Part shown: positions 45,271-55,065 of the stretch, one piece after another
Layout: every line of letters begins with the position of its first letter
Position numbering within the stretch: position 1 is the first letter of the stretch
Origin: Thermosipho sp. (in: thermotogales)
Lineage (GTDB): Bacteria; Thermotogota; Thermotogae; Thermotogales; Fervidobacteriaceae
Assembly (NCBI GenBank): GCA_030153605.1
Contig: JASKLO010000005.1
Coordinates: 1 to 64,000 of the forward strand
DNA: 64,000 nucleotides
Direction: 5' to 3'
Program-made: the position numbers and the translations under genes
Notes under the pieces: model-generated
Database searches by the model: none
What the model was told of the DNA's origin: nothing
Seen by the model: only the letters and a program-made list of their open reading frames with translations

Positions 45271-45669
45271 ATGCTTTTTTCCTTTGAATTAAGCACAAAA
45301 AATAGAAATGCTTTAGTAGACATTACCAGCACTGTTAAGCATTTTGTTGAAAAATCAGGTGTGGTTTCTGGCGTTTGCATAGTATATGTACCTCACACTA
45401 CTGCCGGAGTAACAATTAATGAAAATGCAGATCCTTCCGTAAAATTTGATATTGAAAATACCCTTTCTAAAATAGTTCCTCCAGACTTAAATTATTCTCA
45501 TGCTGAAGGAAATTCTGATTCTCATGTAAAATCCACTTTAGTTTCTCCATCAATTTCATTGATTATTGACAATGGAAAACTTCTTCTTGGAACATGGCAG
45601 GGTATTTACTTTTGTGAATTTGATGGTCCAAGAAGAAGGAAAGTTTATGTAAAGATAATGAAGGATTAG
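45271..45669 (+). CDS. YjbQ family protein (UPF0047)
   Basis: 132 residues. Conserved features are [18 protein letters not shown], then Y[12 protein letters not shown], then the [18 protein letters not shown] end, all diagnostic of the family. Members have weak thiamine-phosphate synthase activity that can replace ThiE in E. coli, but the true role is unknown. The three His/Asp sites may bind metal. ATG after AGGGGGGGTTAT. A kinase-like gene follows after 10 bases. Confidence 0.92.
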   Translation: MLFSFELSTKNRNALVDITSTVKHFVEKSGVVSGVCIVYVPHTTAGVTINENADPSVKFDIENTLSKIVPPDLNYSHAEGNSDSHVKSTLVSPSISLIIDNGKLLLGTWQGIYFCEFDGPRRRKVYVKIMKD

Positions 45670-45679
45670 GGGGGATAAA

Positions 45680-46153
45680 TTGTTGTTTTATATAGTTGGA
45701 CTACCTGGTTCTGGGAAATCTGCAGTTGGTAAAATTTTGAAAGAAGATTTTGGGTACGATGTAATTGATTTGGACGATATATTGAAAGTTGAGCATAAAA
45801 AAAATTTCAACAGAATTCTTCGGGATAATGGTTTTAGTGGCATAAGAGCTTTTGAAGGTAAAATTTTGAAAAGATTTCGAAAGTATAGTGACAAATTTAT
45901 TGTAACTCTTGGTACTTTGTCAAATTTAGAATTATTTAATGGTAAAATTATATACATAAAAATACCAAAAGAAAAATATCTTCAGCGTATTGGAAAAATT
46001 TCAAAAAAAATTAAGCTAGCTAGAGATATATATGAAAGTGTCCATAATACATTTTCTCAAAGAGCTGATTTAGTGATTTCTTCAGAAAATAAGACAAAAT
46101 TTGAAATAGCAAAGATTATAGATGATTTCTACAGAAAAATCAAAAATAATTAA
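45680..46153 (+). CDS. Shikimate kinase-like P-loop kinase
   Basis: 157 residues. P-loop G-L-P-G-S-G-K-S-A-V-G near 7-17, D-L-D-D at 31-34 where shikimate kinases have D-x-D, and F-N-R-I-L-R-D-N-G-F-S-G-I-R-A-F-E near 43-60, which matches the I-x-x-I-F-x-x-x-G-E-x-x-F-R-x-x-E segment. The G-G-G motif of shikimate kinase is replaced by T-L-G-T-L-S near 77, and the lid region is short. It may be a divergent shikimate kinase or a kinase for another small molecule; no other aromatic pathway genes are here. TTG start after GGGGGGATAAA. Confidence 0.68.
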   Translation: MLFYIVGLPGSGKSAVGKILKEDFGYDVIDLDDILKVEHKKNFNRILRDNGFSGIRAFEGKILKRFRKYSDKFIVTLGTLSNLELFNGKIIYIKIPKEKYLQRIGKISKKIKLARDIYESVHNTFSQRADLVISSENKTKFEIAKIIDDFYRKIKNN

Positions 46154-46216
46154 AAAAATCTTATGTTTTCTTCGTTTTTCTATATAAATCTTCAATAAAC
46201 CTTATAGATACGTGAT

Positions 46217-46246
46217 TTGCAAAAGTTTTGCCAAAAGTGCTATATT
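46217..46246 (+). promoter_or_regulatory. Promoter of the HU gene
   Basis: TTGCAA (46217-46222), 18 bases, TATATT (46241-46246), 42 bases before the ATG. Confidence 0.65.
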
Positions 46247-46288
46247 ATAAACGTATTTGATATTATCTTTTAAGAGGGAGGGAAAAGT

Positions 46289-46567
46289 ATGAGTAAAAAA
46301 GAACTTGTGAACATGGTTGCTGAGAAAGTTCCAGGATTAAAGAAAAAAGACGTTAAAGCTGTTGTTGACGCTGTATTTGAATCCATTTCTGAAGCGCTTT
46401 CTAAGGGGGAAAAGGTTCAACTTGTTGGTTTTGGTACATTTGAAGTAAGAAAAGCAGCTGCAAGAACAGGAGTAAACCCAAGAACAAGACAAAAGATTAA
46501 GATTCCTGCAAGAAAAGTTCCCAAATTCAAACCTGGTAAAGATTTAAAAGAATGCGTAAACAAATAA
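46289..46567 (+). CDS. hup: DNA-binding protein HU
   Basis: 92 residues. Histone-like dimer that bends and compacts DNA. Helical base (M-S-K-K-E-L-V-N-M-V-A), G-E-K-V-Q-L-V-G-F-G-T-F-E-V-R near 41-55, and the DNA-embracing arm A-R-T-G-V-N-P-R-T-R-Q-K-I-K-I-P near 59-74 with the intercalating Pro. Own promoter and a strong terminator, so a single-gene unit, as fits an abundant protein. AGAGGGAGGG ribosome site. Confidence 0.97.
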   Translation: MSKKELVNMVAEKVPGLKKKDVKAVVDAVFESISEALSKGEKVQLVGFGTFEVRKAAARTGVNPRTRQKIKIPARKVPKFKPGKDLKECVNK

Positions 46568-46583
46568 GTTAAGTTGAAAGCGA

Positions 46584-46615
46584 AAAAATGGCTCCGGATT
46601 TCCGGAGCCATTTTT
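46584..46615 (+). terminator. Terminator of the HU gene
   Basis: AAAAATGGCTCCGG (46584-46597) pairs with CCGGAGCCATTTTT (46602-46615) around ATTT. Symmetrical, strong. Confidence 0.93.
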
Positions 46616-46657
46616 ATGTGAATAAAAGAGTTTTAAGTTTGAAAATAGGAGGAAAAA

Positions 46658-48022
46658 ATGGAAACAAAAGGTGTAAGAATATTGCAAGGAGATCCAAAAA
46701 AGGCCATTATAAAGCTTTCGATACCAATGATTTTTGCCATGTTGGTACAAACACTATACAATTTGGTTGATGGTATATGGGTTGCTGGATTAGGTCCAGA
46801 GTCTTTGGCTGCAATAGGTGTGTTTTTTCCAATATTTATGATAATTATTTCTATTTCATCTGGTTTAGGAGTTGGAGCAAGTTCAGTAATTTCAAGAAAA
46901 ATAGGTGAAAAGAATAAAACTAAGGCGGATATAGCCGCTTCAAATTCTATTTTTTTGGCCGTTTTTATTGGAATTGTGTTAACGATAATTTTTCTGATTT
47001 TTATAAAACCTGTCCTTGGTTTTATAGGAACTTCTGAAATTACATTTAACCTAACTCTTCAATATGCATATGTGTTATTGTTTGCTATTCCTCTTTTATT
47101 ATATAACAATACGGCTAATGGAATTTTAAGGGGCGAAGGTGATGCAACAAAAGCAATGTATGCAATTACGATTGGTGCTGTTTTAAATATTTTTTTAGAT
47201 CCCGTTTTTATATATTTATTTAAATTAGGGGTTAAAGGGGCAGCGTATGCAACCGTTGTGTCTATTTTCATTTCATCTATTTTAATTACTTATTGGTTGT
47301 TTTTCAAAAAGAATATCTATGTAAGTTTACATATAAAAGGTTTTAAATTTGATTTTGAGATCGTTAAAGATATCCTCAGAGTCGGAATACCATCTTCTAT
47401 TGCTCAAATCTCAATGTCAGTAGCAATTTTTGTGTTGAATGTGTTTGCGGTAAAAGCAGGTGGAGATTTTGGTGTAGCAGTCTTTACAAGTTCTTGGAGA
47501 ATAATTAATTTTGGTACCGTTCCACTTATTGGTATTTCAACAGCTGTAACAGCTGTAACTGGAGCTTCATATGGTCAAAAAAATGGCGAAAAATTAGAAA
47601 CGGCACATTTATTTGCAATTAAGTTTGGATTAATTATTTCAATTTTTGTGATGCTTTCCATCATGATTTTTGCCCCCTATATTGCGAAAGTATTTACTTA
47701 TGCATCTAATGGATCAAAAATTTATGATTCACTTGTAACCTCTTTAAGGATTCTCTCATTATTTTTACCTGGTGTTCCTTTTGGAATGTTTACTTCTGGA
47801 ATGTTTCAGGGAATCGGGCATGGGATAAAAAGTATGATTGTTTCTATTAATAGAACAGTCATTATGCAAGTGCTTTTTTCTTATTTGTTTGTGTTTGTGC
47901 TTAAAATAGGATTAAATGGTGTTTGGTGGGGCATTGTAGCCGGTAATGCTACATCTGCAGTTATGACCTTTATCTGGGGAAGAATAACAGTGAAAAAAAT
48001 AAAAGAAAAATTTAAAAAGTGA
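46658..48022 (+). CDS. MATE family efflux transporter (second copy)
   Basis: 454 residues, 12 hydrophobic helices. Begins with K-A-I-I-K-L-S-I-P-M-I-F-A-M-L-V-Q-T-L-Y-N then D-G-I-W-V-A-G-L-G, typical of the DinF/MepA-like branch; G-I-L-R-G-E-G-D-A-T-K-A-M near 155 and G-M-F-Q-G-I-G-H-G near 383 are also usual. Exports drugs or metabolites with Na+ or H+. It differs clearly from the 15.6-kb MATE gene, so they are separate subfamilies. ATAGGAGGAAAAA before ATG. Ends 3 bases from the convergent addB-like gene. Confidence 0.92.
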   Translation: METKGVRILQGDPKKAIIKLSIPMIFAMLVQTLYNLVDGIWVAGLGPESLAAIGVFFPIFMIIISISSGLGVGASSVISRKIGEKNKTKADIAASNSIFLAVFIGIVLTIIFLIFIKPVLGFIGTSEITFNLTLQYAYVLLFAIPLLLYNNTANGILRGEGDATKAMYAITIGAVLNIFLDPVFIYLFKLGVKGAAYATVVSIFISSILITYWLFFKKNIYVSLHIKGFKFDFEIVKDILRVGIPSSIAQISMSVAIFVLNVFAVKAGGDFGVAVFTSSWRIINFGTVPLIGISTAVTAVTGASYGQKNGEKLETAHLFAIKFGLIISIFVMLSIMIFAPYIAKVFTYASNGSKIYDSLVTSLRILSLFLPGVPFGMFTSGMFQGIGHGIKSMIVSINRTVIMQVLFSYLFVFVLKIGLNGVWWGIVAGNATSAVMTFIWGRITVKKIKEKFKK

Positions 48023-48025
48023 TTT

Positions 48026-51000
48026 TTATTTTTTCAATTTTACGTTTGAGTATATTTCAAAATTCTGACAAATATCGGCAAAGTCACAAGAATTATTGTA
48101 ATTTATACATTTTTTTTCTTTTGTGGTTTTTATACTATATGCTGTTAAATCTTTTATATAATTTAAAAATGGTTTTATTTCATTATTATCACTTTCAAGT
48201 GCAATAGGAACAAAATTTCCAGAAGAAATTTTTTCTATAATTTCTACTAACCAGTTCAAGAAAAATTGATAAGAAACTTCAAAATAAGAAGTAGACTTTC
48301 CTGCACCCTTTAAAATAAGTTTGTTATCTTCCCTTTTTATAAAATAATTTTTTGGATAATCACCAGAAGTATTAAAGAAAATCAAAAATGTATCGAAATT
48401 TTCTGCTTTTATAGATTTTCTATAAACTAAATCATACAATAAAAGTTGTTCTGCATAAATTTTTTTCAAAGAGCTTTTGTAATCTATAATTGCTAATGAT
48501 TTCTTTTGAGATTCTATAATGTTTTTTTGAACTTCCTTAGAATTTTTACCTATGAAATTTGAATAATTTTTATCTAATTCGTCAATTCTATCAATTCTAA
48601 CTTCAAACTCATAATCTTTATCCTTGAATTGTAAAGAGGTTTTATACTGAGTTTCTAGTTCTTTAGTCTTTTTTCTATGGAGCTTAAATTTTCCAACTAT
48701 TTTAAGATAGCCTTCCTCAGAAAGGTTTTCAAATAAGAAATTGGAAAGTAAATTTGAATATTCATCTATTTTAATCATTTTGGGAAGAGAATATTGTGCC
48801 ATTTCATTTCTAAAAATTTCATTGTACTCTTTTTCGACTAATTTTTTTATTTCTTCTACATTTATTTCTTCTGAATTTGAAAAAAGATTTTTGTCGAAAA
48901 TTTCTTTTAGTATCCTGTGAATTAAAATTCCCTTATAGAGATATGTTTTATCTTTGCTTATTGGTTTAACTTTTGCAATTTCTCTTAAGAAAAAATAAAA
49001 TGGACAATCAACATATGACGAAATTTTACTATGGCTTAATGTTGAAATTTGGAAACTTCTTAACCATTCTTTTTCAGAACTTTTTAGAAGATTTCCTCTT
49101 TTTTGTAAAGCAGTAAAAATTTCTTTGTCTTGAATTGAGTAGATATTTTTAGGATTAGGAAGAATGTCTTCTTCTTTTTCTTGTTTAATGCTATTACAAA
49201 ATTCTTTCATGTATTGAGATGGAAGAATAGGCTCACCTTTTAAACTAGCAGTTGGATATGAAATGAAATTTTTTTCAGAGAAAATAAAGGAAAGAATAGT
49301 ATTTCTTCTTTCAATTTCTTCGATATAACTTGCGAAATTTCTTGAATTACTTTTTGTTTGTAATATTAATGGATTGATATTAAAAGAAGGATAATATGAA
49401 TCGACGAAATGTACAAAAAATTTGTATTTTTTTCCTACAAATCTAGCTGTAGATACGTCAAAAATTTCAACAGAGTTTGAATATCTTAGTGATGTTTTAT
49501 AAGTTTCTACATTTAGAAGATTGTTAAGAATTTTATAAAGTGTTTCCCACGAAACTTTTTTGTTTTTAAATAGAACAGATTTGTATTTTTGTAATTTGGT
49601 CAAAATTTCAGAAAATTTAAAAAGTGCATTAAGTTCTTTCATTATACTTTCATCGTTTAAATATTGGTCATTTTTGAATAAAGAGATATTATTGATGGTT
49701 TCTTTTGCAAAGTTTTTATACCACTCAAAGAAATCATTTTTCATGTTTTTTTCAATTGAAATTAATAAGTCAAAAGTGGTTTTAATTATTTCAGAGAAAT
49801 TTTTATATTCTTCAATTTTGTCAACTCTTTCTTGATATGTGTCATCTTCTTTAATTTGAGAAAGTTTTTCTATTTTTTCGTTAATGGGAGCCAAAAAAAT
49901 CTCTTCTATATTTTTCTCGGTTATTAAGGAAGGCTTAAGATCTATAGTTAAGAAGCCGAATTCTTTAAATAGTTCTTCTACCTGATCCATAGTAAGTTTC
50001 CTGTTAGGCACATATGGCGATTCAATTAAAGCTAGTATGTCTTCTATTTCATATCCGGAAAATATTGTTTTTAAAGGTTGAAGTAACATTTTCACTATTT
50101 TGCTTTCTGAAAGTTTAACAGTACCCGAGATATTATGAGGGATTGACATATCTTTCATTTCCTCGGATAATTGAAACATTATTTGATTGTTTGGCGCAAC
50201 AACTGCTATATCTCCAGGTTTAACACCATTAATGATGAGTCTTTTGATTTTGCCACAAATATTTTTTATTTCACTTGAAGGGTTTTTAAACGAAAACCCC
50301 TCGGTAAAAGTTTTAAGGTTTAATTTAATTGGTTTAATTTCGCCAATCTGAAAATTATTTTCTTCTAAAAACTTATATACTTCGTCAATTTCTTTGAATG
50401 CTCTATCACTAATTTTTTGCCAAACATAAAAATAAACATTTTGGCTTTTTTCAAATAATTTTTGGAGGGTTTTTCTAACAAGGGGAGTAAGATCAAAAAA
50501 ACCACTAATAACAAGTGTTTCTTTTTGATTTTCAAAAAAATCTGCGTTTTCAATATACCATTTGTATGTGGTGATAGGATCGAAAATATTTTCTGTTTTT
50601 TGAAAGAAAAGAGCAATTTCTCTTAAAAGTTCTTTTAAAAGCTTTGGCAAATTACCATCTTGATTTAAAATTGTTTCAATTTCTTTATAATAAGTTGGAA
50701 TTTGTATGTTTTCACTGTTATTTAATTCCCAAGCCTTTTCAAATAAATCAAGTATGTAATCTATTATACCTTTTGATCTTGAAACCACCCTAAGAAAATC
50801 GTAGTAACTATCTTTGTTTTTTTCTTGCGCTTTCAGTAATTCTTCAACTTTTTCTGCAATAAAAGCCTTTAAAAAATCTCTATCAAAATATACGGCATCC
50901 ATGTTATTTTTTAACAGTTTTTCTGTGACGTATTGATTTATAACCATGAAAGAATCTTTGTTTATGGTTTTTCCTAATAAAACCGCAAATTTATCAGAAA

Positions 51001-51127
51001 CTTGTCTTACATAATGACCAGTAGGCCCAATAAATAGAAAAGAGTATGGATTATAATATTTTTTGATTTCTTTTGCAAGATAGTCAAAATGATTACTATT
51101 TGGTTCGATTATAATTGTTTTTCTCAT
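48026..51127 (-). CDS. addB: AddB-like subunit of ATP-dependent helicase-nuclease
   Basis: 1033 residues. AddB works with AddA to resect double-strand ends for recombination. The C-terminal PD-(D/E)XK nuclease is seen as H-R-I-L-K-E-I-F, then D-R-I-D near 870 and L-A-I-I-D-Y-K-S-S near 890. One Cys in Y-V-D-C-P-F-Y-F-F-L-R and three in C-x6-C-x5-C at the extreme C terminus (C-I-N-Y-N-N-S-C...D-I-C) match the 4Fe-4S site of AddB nucleases. The helicase-like N terminus lacks an obvious Walker A Lys: the place reads F-I-G-P-T-G-H-Y-V-R, so ATPase activity is doubtful, while many AddB proteins keep it. Overlaps addA by 4 bases (ATGA). Confidence 0.85.
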   Translation of the reverse strand: MRKTIIIEPNSNHFDYLAKEIKKYYNPYSFLFIGPTGHYVRQVSDKFAVLLGKTINKDSFMVINQYVTEKLLKNNMDAVYFDRDFLKAFIAEKVEELLKAQEKNKDSYYDFLRVVSRSKGIIDYILDLFEKAWELNNSENIQIPTYYKEIETILNQDGNLPKLLKELLREIALFFQKTENIFDPITTYKWYIENADFFENQKETLVISGFFDLTPLVRKTLQKLFEKSQNVYFYVWQKISDRAFKEIDEVYKFLEENNFQIGEIKPIKLNLKTFTEGFSFKNPSSEIKNICGKIKRLIINGVKPGDIAVVAPNNQIMFQLSEEMKDMSIPHNISGTVKLSESKIVKMLLQPLKTIFSGYEIEDILALIESPYVPNRKLTMDQVEELFKEFGFLTIDLKPSLITEKNIEEIFLAPINEKIEKLSQIKEDDTYQERVDKIEEYKNFSEIIKTTFDLLISIEKNMKNDFFEWYKNFAKETINNISLFKNDQYLNDESIMKELNALFKFSEILTKLQKYKSVLFKNKKVSWETLYKILNNLLNVETYKTSLRYSNSVEIFDVSTARFVGKKYKFFVHFVDSYYPSFNINPLILQTKSNSRNFASYIEEIERRNTILSFIFSEKNFISYPTASLKGEPILPSQYMKEFCNSIKQEKEEDILPNPKNIYSIQDKEIFTALQKRGNLLKSSEKEWLRSFQISTLSHSKISSYVDCPFYFFLREIAKVKPISKDKTYLYKGILIHRILKEIFDKNLFSNSEEINVEEIKKLVEKEYNEIFRNEMAQYSLPKMIKIDEYSNLLSNFLFENLSEEGYLKIVGKFKLHRKKTKELETQYKTSLQFKDKDYEFEVRIDRIDELDKNYSNFIGKNSKEVQKNIIESQKKSLAIIDYKSSLKKIYAEQLLLYDLVYRKSIKAENFDTFLIFFNTSGDYPKNYFIKREDNKLILKGAGKSTSYFEVSYQFFLNWLVEIIEKISSGNFVPIALESDNNEIKPFLNYIKDLTAYSIKTTKEKKCINYNNSCDFADICQNFEIYSNVKLKK

Positions 51128-54100
51128 AAGATCACCTTTTCGTATTTTTCAATTTTGCTTTTAATTTCTTCTACAAAACTTTCATCAGGTGGAGCAACAT
51201 TAATTACCTCTCCAGTTTTTGTGGAAACAATCCTTCCTTCAGATACATTTCCTAAATCTTTTAATAAATACATATAAAATTTTATCTGAAAGACATATTT
51301 TTCAAGTTTTTCTTTATTATTTAAATCTGTATGTTTGAAATCAACCACATAAAAATTATTTCCTTTTTTAAAAACTTTATCGGGTATTCCAAAAAGCATA
51401 TAGTTTCGGTCTTTAAATTTGAAAGGTTTTACTAATCTCCATTCGGAAAAAATTGATGAATTTTCAAATAAATCTTCAAGTTTTTCGGAAATATTTACTT
51501 TTATAATTCCCGTTTCTTCTAAATATTTGAGTTGAGAAAGAGAATTAATTGAGGAAAGTTTTTGGTGTATTTCAGTTCCTTCGAAAGTCTCTTCAGAAAA
51601 TAAGTTGTTTAAATCATATAATTTTTCTTCTTCGTCTATTTCTCTTTCCTTTTCTTTTTCTACAAAATTATAAATGGTAGTAGGTGAAATATAAGCTTTA
51701 TAAGCAAGATTTCTCAAATCGAGAAGATTTTCCTCTGGTATTTTTTCCGAAGATATTTCAGTATGAGTTTCAAATTCTTCAATTTGAACATTTTCAAGTT
51801 CTAATATTTCAAAACTATCAGTTATTCTTTTTAATTCTTCAATTTCAGAATCAGTTAGTTTTAAGAATTTCCCTGAAATTGAGTTGACTTCAGGAAAAAT
51901 AAGTGGGATAAACATTTCGGAAGCTCTTGTTATGGCAACATATAATTTTCTTTGGAGTTCAGTTTCATCATACACATCATTAAGATAGAAAAGTTTAATT
52001 GCTTCTAATATTTCTGGATTATTTGAATTTCTAAATTCTTCCAAAAATTTTTCTAAGATATAATATCTCTTATTATTACTTGTACTGGTAAATTGAATAG
52101 TTTTCCCAGATTTATTTTCTTTTGTATCTAAAAGATCTCCTAACAATACTATTTTGAATTCAAGTCCTTTTGCAGCATGTATTGACATTAATTTAACACT
52201 ATCTGAAGTTTCATCTTCTAAAGTTGCTTCGCCTTCACTTGCCTCTGATAATTTTTGAATAAGTTTGACAAGTTCTAAAAATGAGGTTGCAACTTGGTCC
52301 ATATTTGAAGCTTCAAGAAGAAGTTTTCTAACGTTTAAAATTGCGGTTTTGTAATCTTCAAATTTTGTTAGATTTTCAAAATAATTAAGTTCTTCTATAA
52401 TTCCTTTCAGAACTTCAGTGGGCTTAATATAATATTTAAGCTCAGAGTATTTTTCAAGCACCTTTATTGATTTTGAGATTTTTTCATTTGAAAATGAAAT
52501 GTTCTTTGCAGTTTGGAATAAAGGCTCTCCATTGTTTTCTTGAACTATCTTGTAATAATCTTGGAAAGTACCTAAAACTAGTGGAGAGAAGAAAAATTGA
52601 GTAAAGAAAAAATTGTTATTTGGATTTTGAATGGCATTTAAAGTATTTAATAAAGCTTTGATTTCTAATCTTTTATAGAAATTCCTTCCACCAACTATAT
52701 AAAGTGGTATCCCATATTTTTTAAATGTTGTTGAATAAATTTCTTCGGCGTTTGATATTCTAGATCTCAGTATTGCAAAATCTTTATATGAAATAATGTG
52801 ATCATTACCATCCTTAGTTGTCAATGTTTTTCCTACAAGTTTAGAAATGATGTACGCCGCTGTTTGGGCTTCTTTTTCAATTTTACCTTCATCATTCTTG
52901 TTTTTAATAATGACATATTTAATTCTTCCGCCACTTTCTTTTTCAATTCCTGGGACTTTTCCGTCGATTTCTATTTGTGGATTAGAAATATCCATTTGAT
53001 AAAACCAGAGTTTTTCATATATATCTGGTTCAATTGCTTTGAAAACTTCATATTTTTCATTATCACCAATCAAGTGTTTATTAAATAGTTTTTCTTTTGA
53101 AATATAGTTAAAAAAACGAACGAGGTGTTTATTAGAACGATAATTATCCTGCAAAGCAAGTACTTTATAATTTTCGTTTGATTTTATTTCGAATTCTTGC
53201 TGTGTTTTTAAAAAAACAGAAACGTCTGAACCTCTAAATCTGTAAATTGATTGCTTTCTATCACCCACATAAAAAATAAAATTGTTTTTTTCATGTAATT
53301 TATCAAATAATTCTTTTTGAAGATAGTTTGTATCTTGGAATTCATCGACAATTATGTATTTGAATCTTTCAGTATATTTTCTTCTAATTTCTTCGATATC
53401 AAGAATTTCTAAAGTTTTTTCTAGAACACCTTTGAAATCGAATTCAAAATTATCAATGGTATTTCCTTCGTATATTTCTTTTGCTATAAGAGTCATAAGT
53501 TTGAAAGCAATTAAAGCTTCTGAATCATCTTTGGCAAATTTGAGTAATTTATCGGAAATAGTGGATTTTTTCATTTCAGTTCGCCAATTAACTAATGTTT
53601 CTTTTAATAAAGTTTCTACTTTATTTATATCTCCTAATTTTTCAAAAAGAGTTTTTATACCAATTTTATATTCTAGTAATTCTGAAAGTAATTTTTCAAT
53701 TTTTTCTTTTCTTCTACTTAATAAATTAGTAGTAATCTTAGTCTTTTCAAAATCAAAAAGTTCAAAAGTATATTTTAAAGTAAGATATATCGATTTTTCA
53801 ATTATCTTTTCAGACTTTATATCACTAATTATAGTAAAATTGGGATCAACGCCAATATTTAAATTCTCTTCTTTTAGTATTCTCTGGCAAAAACTATCAA
53901 TTGTTGATATTACAGCCCTTGGAAGGTTATTATTTACATTTTCCCAGTATTGAATAAGTTTTTGATTGCGAGACTTTTTGGCAGATTCTAATTTTTCTTT
54001 AACTGCTTCAATAATTCTTTCTTTCATTTCTGAAGCAGCTTTTCTTGTGAATGTAACAACAACTATTTGATCAACTATATCTGGGTAATTTACTTTTTCA

Positions 54101-54219
54101 TATTCTTCAAGAATAAAGATATAATAGTTTGTTATTGTATATGTTTTTCCTGTACCAGCTGAAGCAGAAATAAAATAATTAGCGTTAATGTTTTTTTTGA
54201 TTTCATCAAGTATTGTCAT
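51124..54219 (-). CDS. addA: AddA-like UvrD helicase-nuclease
   Basis: 1031 residues, somewhat short for AddA (about 1200). Superfamily 1A motifs in order: I-S-A-S-A-G-T-G-K-T-Y-T near 17-28, V-V-T-F-T-R-K-A-A-S-E-M near 52, D-E-F-Q-D-T near 292, G-D-R-K-Q-S-I-Y-R-F-R-G near 317, M-S-I-H-A-A-K-G-L-E-F near 676, and Y-V-A-I-T-R-A near 745. The C-terminal nuclease domain has D-K-V-F near 960 and V-V-D-F-K-H-T-D near 972-979. It unwinds and degrades DNA ends with AddB. Restriction genes lie directly upstream. Confidence 0.92.
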   Translation of the reverse strand: MTILDEIKKNINANYFISASAGTGKTYTITNYYIFILEEYEKVNYPDIVDQIVVVTFTRKAASEMKERIIEAVKEKLESAKKSRNQKLIQYWENVNNNLPRAVISTIDSFCQRILKEENLNIGVDPNFTIISDIKSEKIIEKSIYLTLKYTFELFDFEKTKITTNLLSRRKEKIEKLLSELLEYKIGIKTLFEKLGDINKVETLLKETLVNWRTEMKKSTISDKLLKFAKDDSEALIAFKLMTLIAKEIYEGNTIDNFEFDFKGVLEKTLEILDIEEIRRKYTERFKYIIVDEFQDTNYLQKELFDKLHEKNNFIFYVGDRKQSIYRFRGSDVSVFLKTQQEFEIKSNENYKVLALQDNYRSNKHLVRFFNYISKEKLFNKHLIGDNEKYEVFKAIEPDIYEKLWFYQMDISNPQIEIDGKVPGIEKESGGRIKYVIIKNKNDEGKIEKEAQTAAYIISKLVGKTLTTKDGNDHIISYKDFAILRSRISNAEEIYSTTFKKYGIPLYIVGGRNFYKRLEIKALLNTLNAIQNPNNNFFFTQFFFSPLVLGTFQDYYKIVQENNGEPLFQTAKNISFSNEKISKSIKVLEKYSELKYYIKPTEVLKGIIEELNYFENLTKFEDYKTAILNVRKLLLEASNMDQVATSFLELVKLIQKLSEASEGEATLEDETSDSVKLMSIHAAKGLEFKIVLLGDLLDTKENKSGKTIQFTSTSNNKRYYILEKFLEEFRNSNNPEILEAIKLFYLNDVYDETELQRKLYVAITRASEMFIPLIFPEVNSISGKFLKLTDSEIEELKRITDSFEILELENVQIEEFETHTEISSEKIPEENLLDLRNLAYKAYISPTTIYNFVEKEKEREIDEEEKLYDLNNLFSEETFEGTEIHQKLSSINSLSQLKYLEETGIIKVNISEKLEDLFENSSIFSEWRLVKPFKFKDRNYMLFGIPDKVFKKGNNFYVVDFKHTDLNNKEKLEKYVFQIKFYMYLLKDLGNVSEGRIVSTKTGEVINVAPPDESFVEEIKSKIEKYEKVIL

Positions 54220-54283
54220 ATTTCACTCTCCAATTGTTGAAAAAAATAAAATAAACACTTACTATCCATAAATTTATTTATTA

Positions 54284-55063
54284 TTAAATAAAAGAACCTG
54301 TGCTATATTTTATAGGAGTTAATTTTTCATTTTTTTTAGGTTTTCTGAAAATAAATAAATGTTCATGCATTATTAGGTAAAAATTGTATTTTTCAACTTG
54401 TTTTTCCCAAAATGGTGTTGATTGACAATTGTGCTGTATTTTAATGATATCTTCTTTTAAAACAAATCCGTTTTTTAAAAATAATTTCATGACATAGAAT
54501 GAAAGAGGAATATAATGTCCCCGCCTTCGAGTGTCACCAATTAAAATGGCACAATATTTGTTTTGTTTTAGAACTCTATAAAGTTCTTTAACTACCTTTT
54601 CAAATTCAAAAATAAATTTATTTAAATCAGAAATATTTGACAAATCTTGGTCAATTTGTCCATTAGAATATTTAATTATATTCAAATAGGGAGGGTGTGT
54701 AATAATTAAGTCAATCGTTTCGTCTTTTATTTCAGAAAGATTTCGTGCATCTCCTATTTTAACTATAGGTTCGTATTTATAATTTCCTTCAAAATTTAAA
54801 TTTTGTTTAGTAATTTTAACCGATTCTGGATTAATATCATATCCTATAGCTCTTCTGTTAAGTATTTTTGCTTCAATTAATGTGGTGCCACTCCCAACCA
54901 TCGGATCCAAGATTATTTCTCCTTCTTTAGAATATCTAAGGATTACATTGCGAGGGATTTGTGGAGCGAAATTCCCTCTATATTTTGAATTATGTGTTTT
55001 CCATTTTCCTCTTTCTGGGAATGACCAAACTGTAGTAATTTCTAACTTATCAAAATTATTCAT
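54284..55063 (-). CDS. Second DNA methyltransferase of the GATC-type system (DpnA-like role)
   Basis: 259 residues. The AdoMet motif D-P-M-V-G-S-G-T-T-L-I-E is at 53-64 and the catalytic T-H-P-P-Y is at 122-126, so motif I precedes motif IV. The start W-S-F-P-E-R-G-K-W-K-T-H-N-S is common in this group. The (S/T)-x-P-P-Y form suits N4-cytosine or N6-adenine methylation; specificity cannot be read. DpnII and MboI systems carry a second adenine methyltransferase (DpnA, M.MboC); by position this is its counterpart. It is 2 bases from the nuclease gene. Confidence 0.85.
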   Translation of the reverse strand: MNNFDKLEITTVWSFPERGKWKTHNSKYRGNFAPQIPRNVILRYSKEGEIILDPMVGSGTTLIEAKILNRRAIGYDINPESVKITKQNLNFEGNYKYEPIVKIGDARNLSEIKDETIDLIITHPPYLNIIKYSNGQIDQDLSNISDLNKFIFEFEKVVKELYRVLKQNKYCAILIGDTRRRGHYIPLSFYVMKLFLKNGFVLKEDIIKIQHNCQSTPFWEKQVEKYNFYLIMHEHLFIFRKPKKNEKLTPIKYSTGSFI

Positions 55064-55065
55064 AC

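Noticed and set aside
53354-53953. 199-codon forward open frame
   Set aside because: It is antisense to well-conserved addA coding sequence and has no start signal or known motif.
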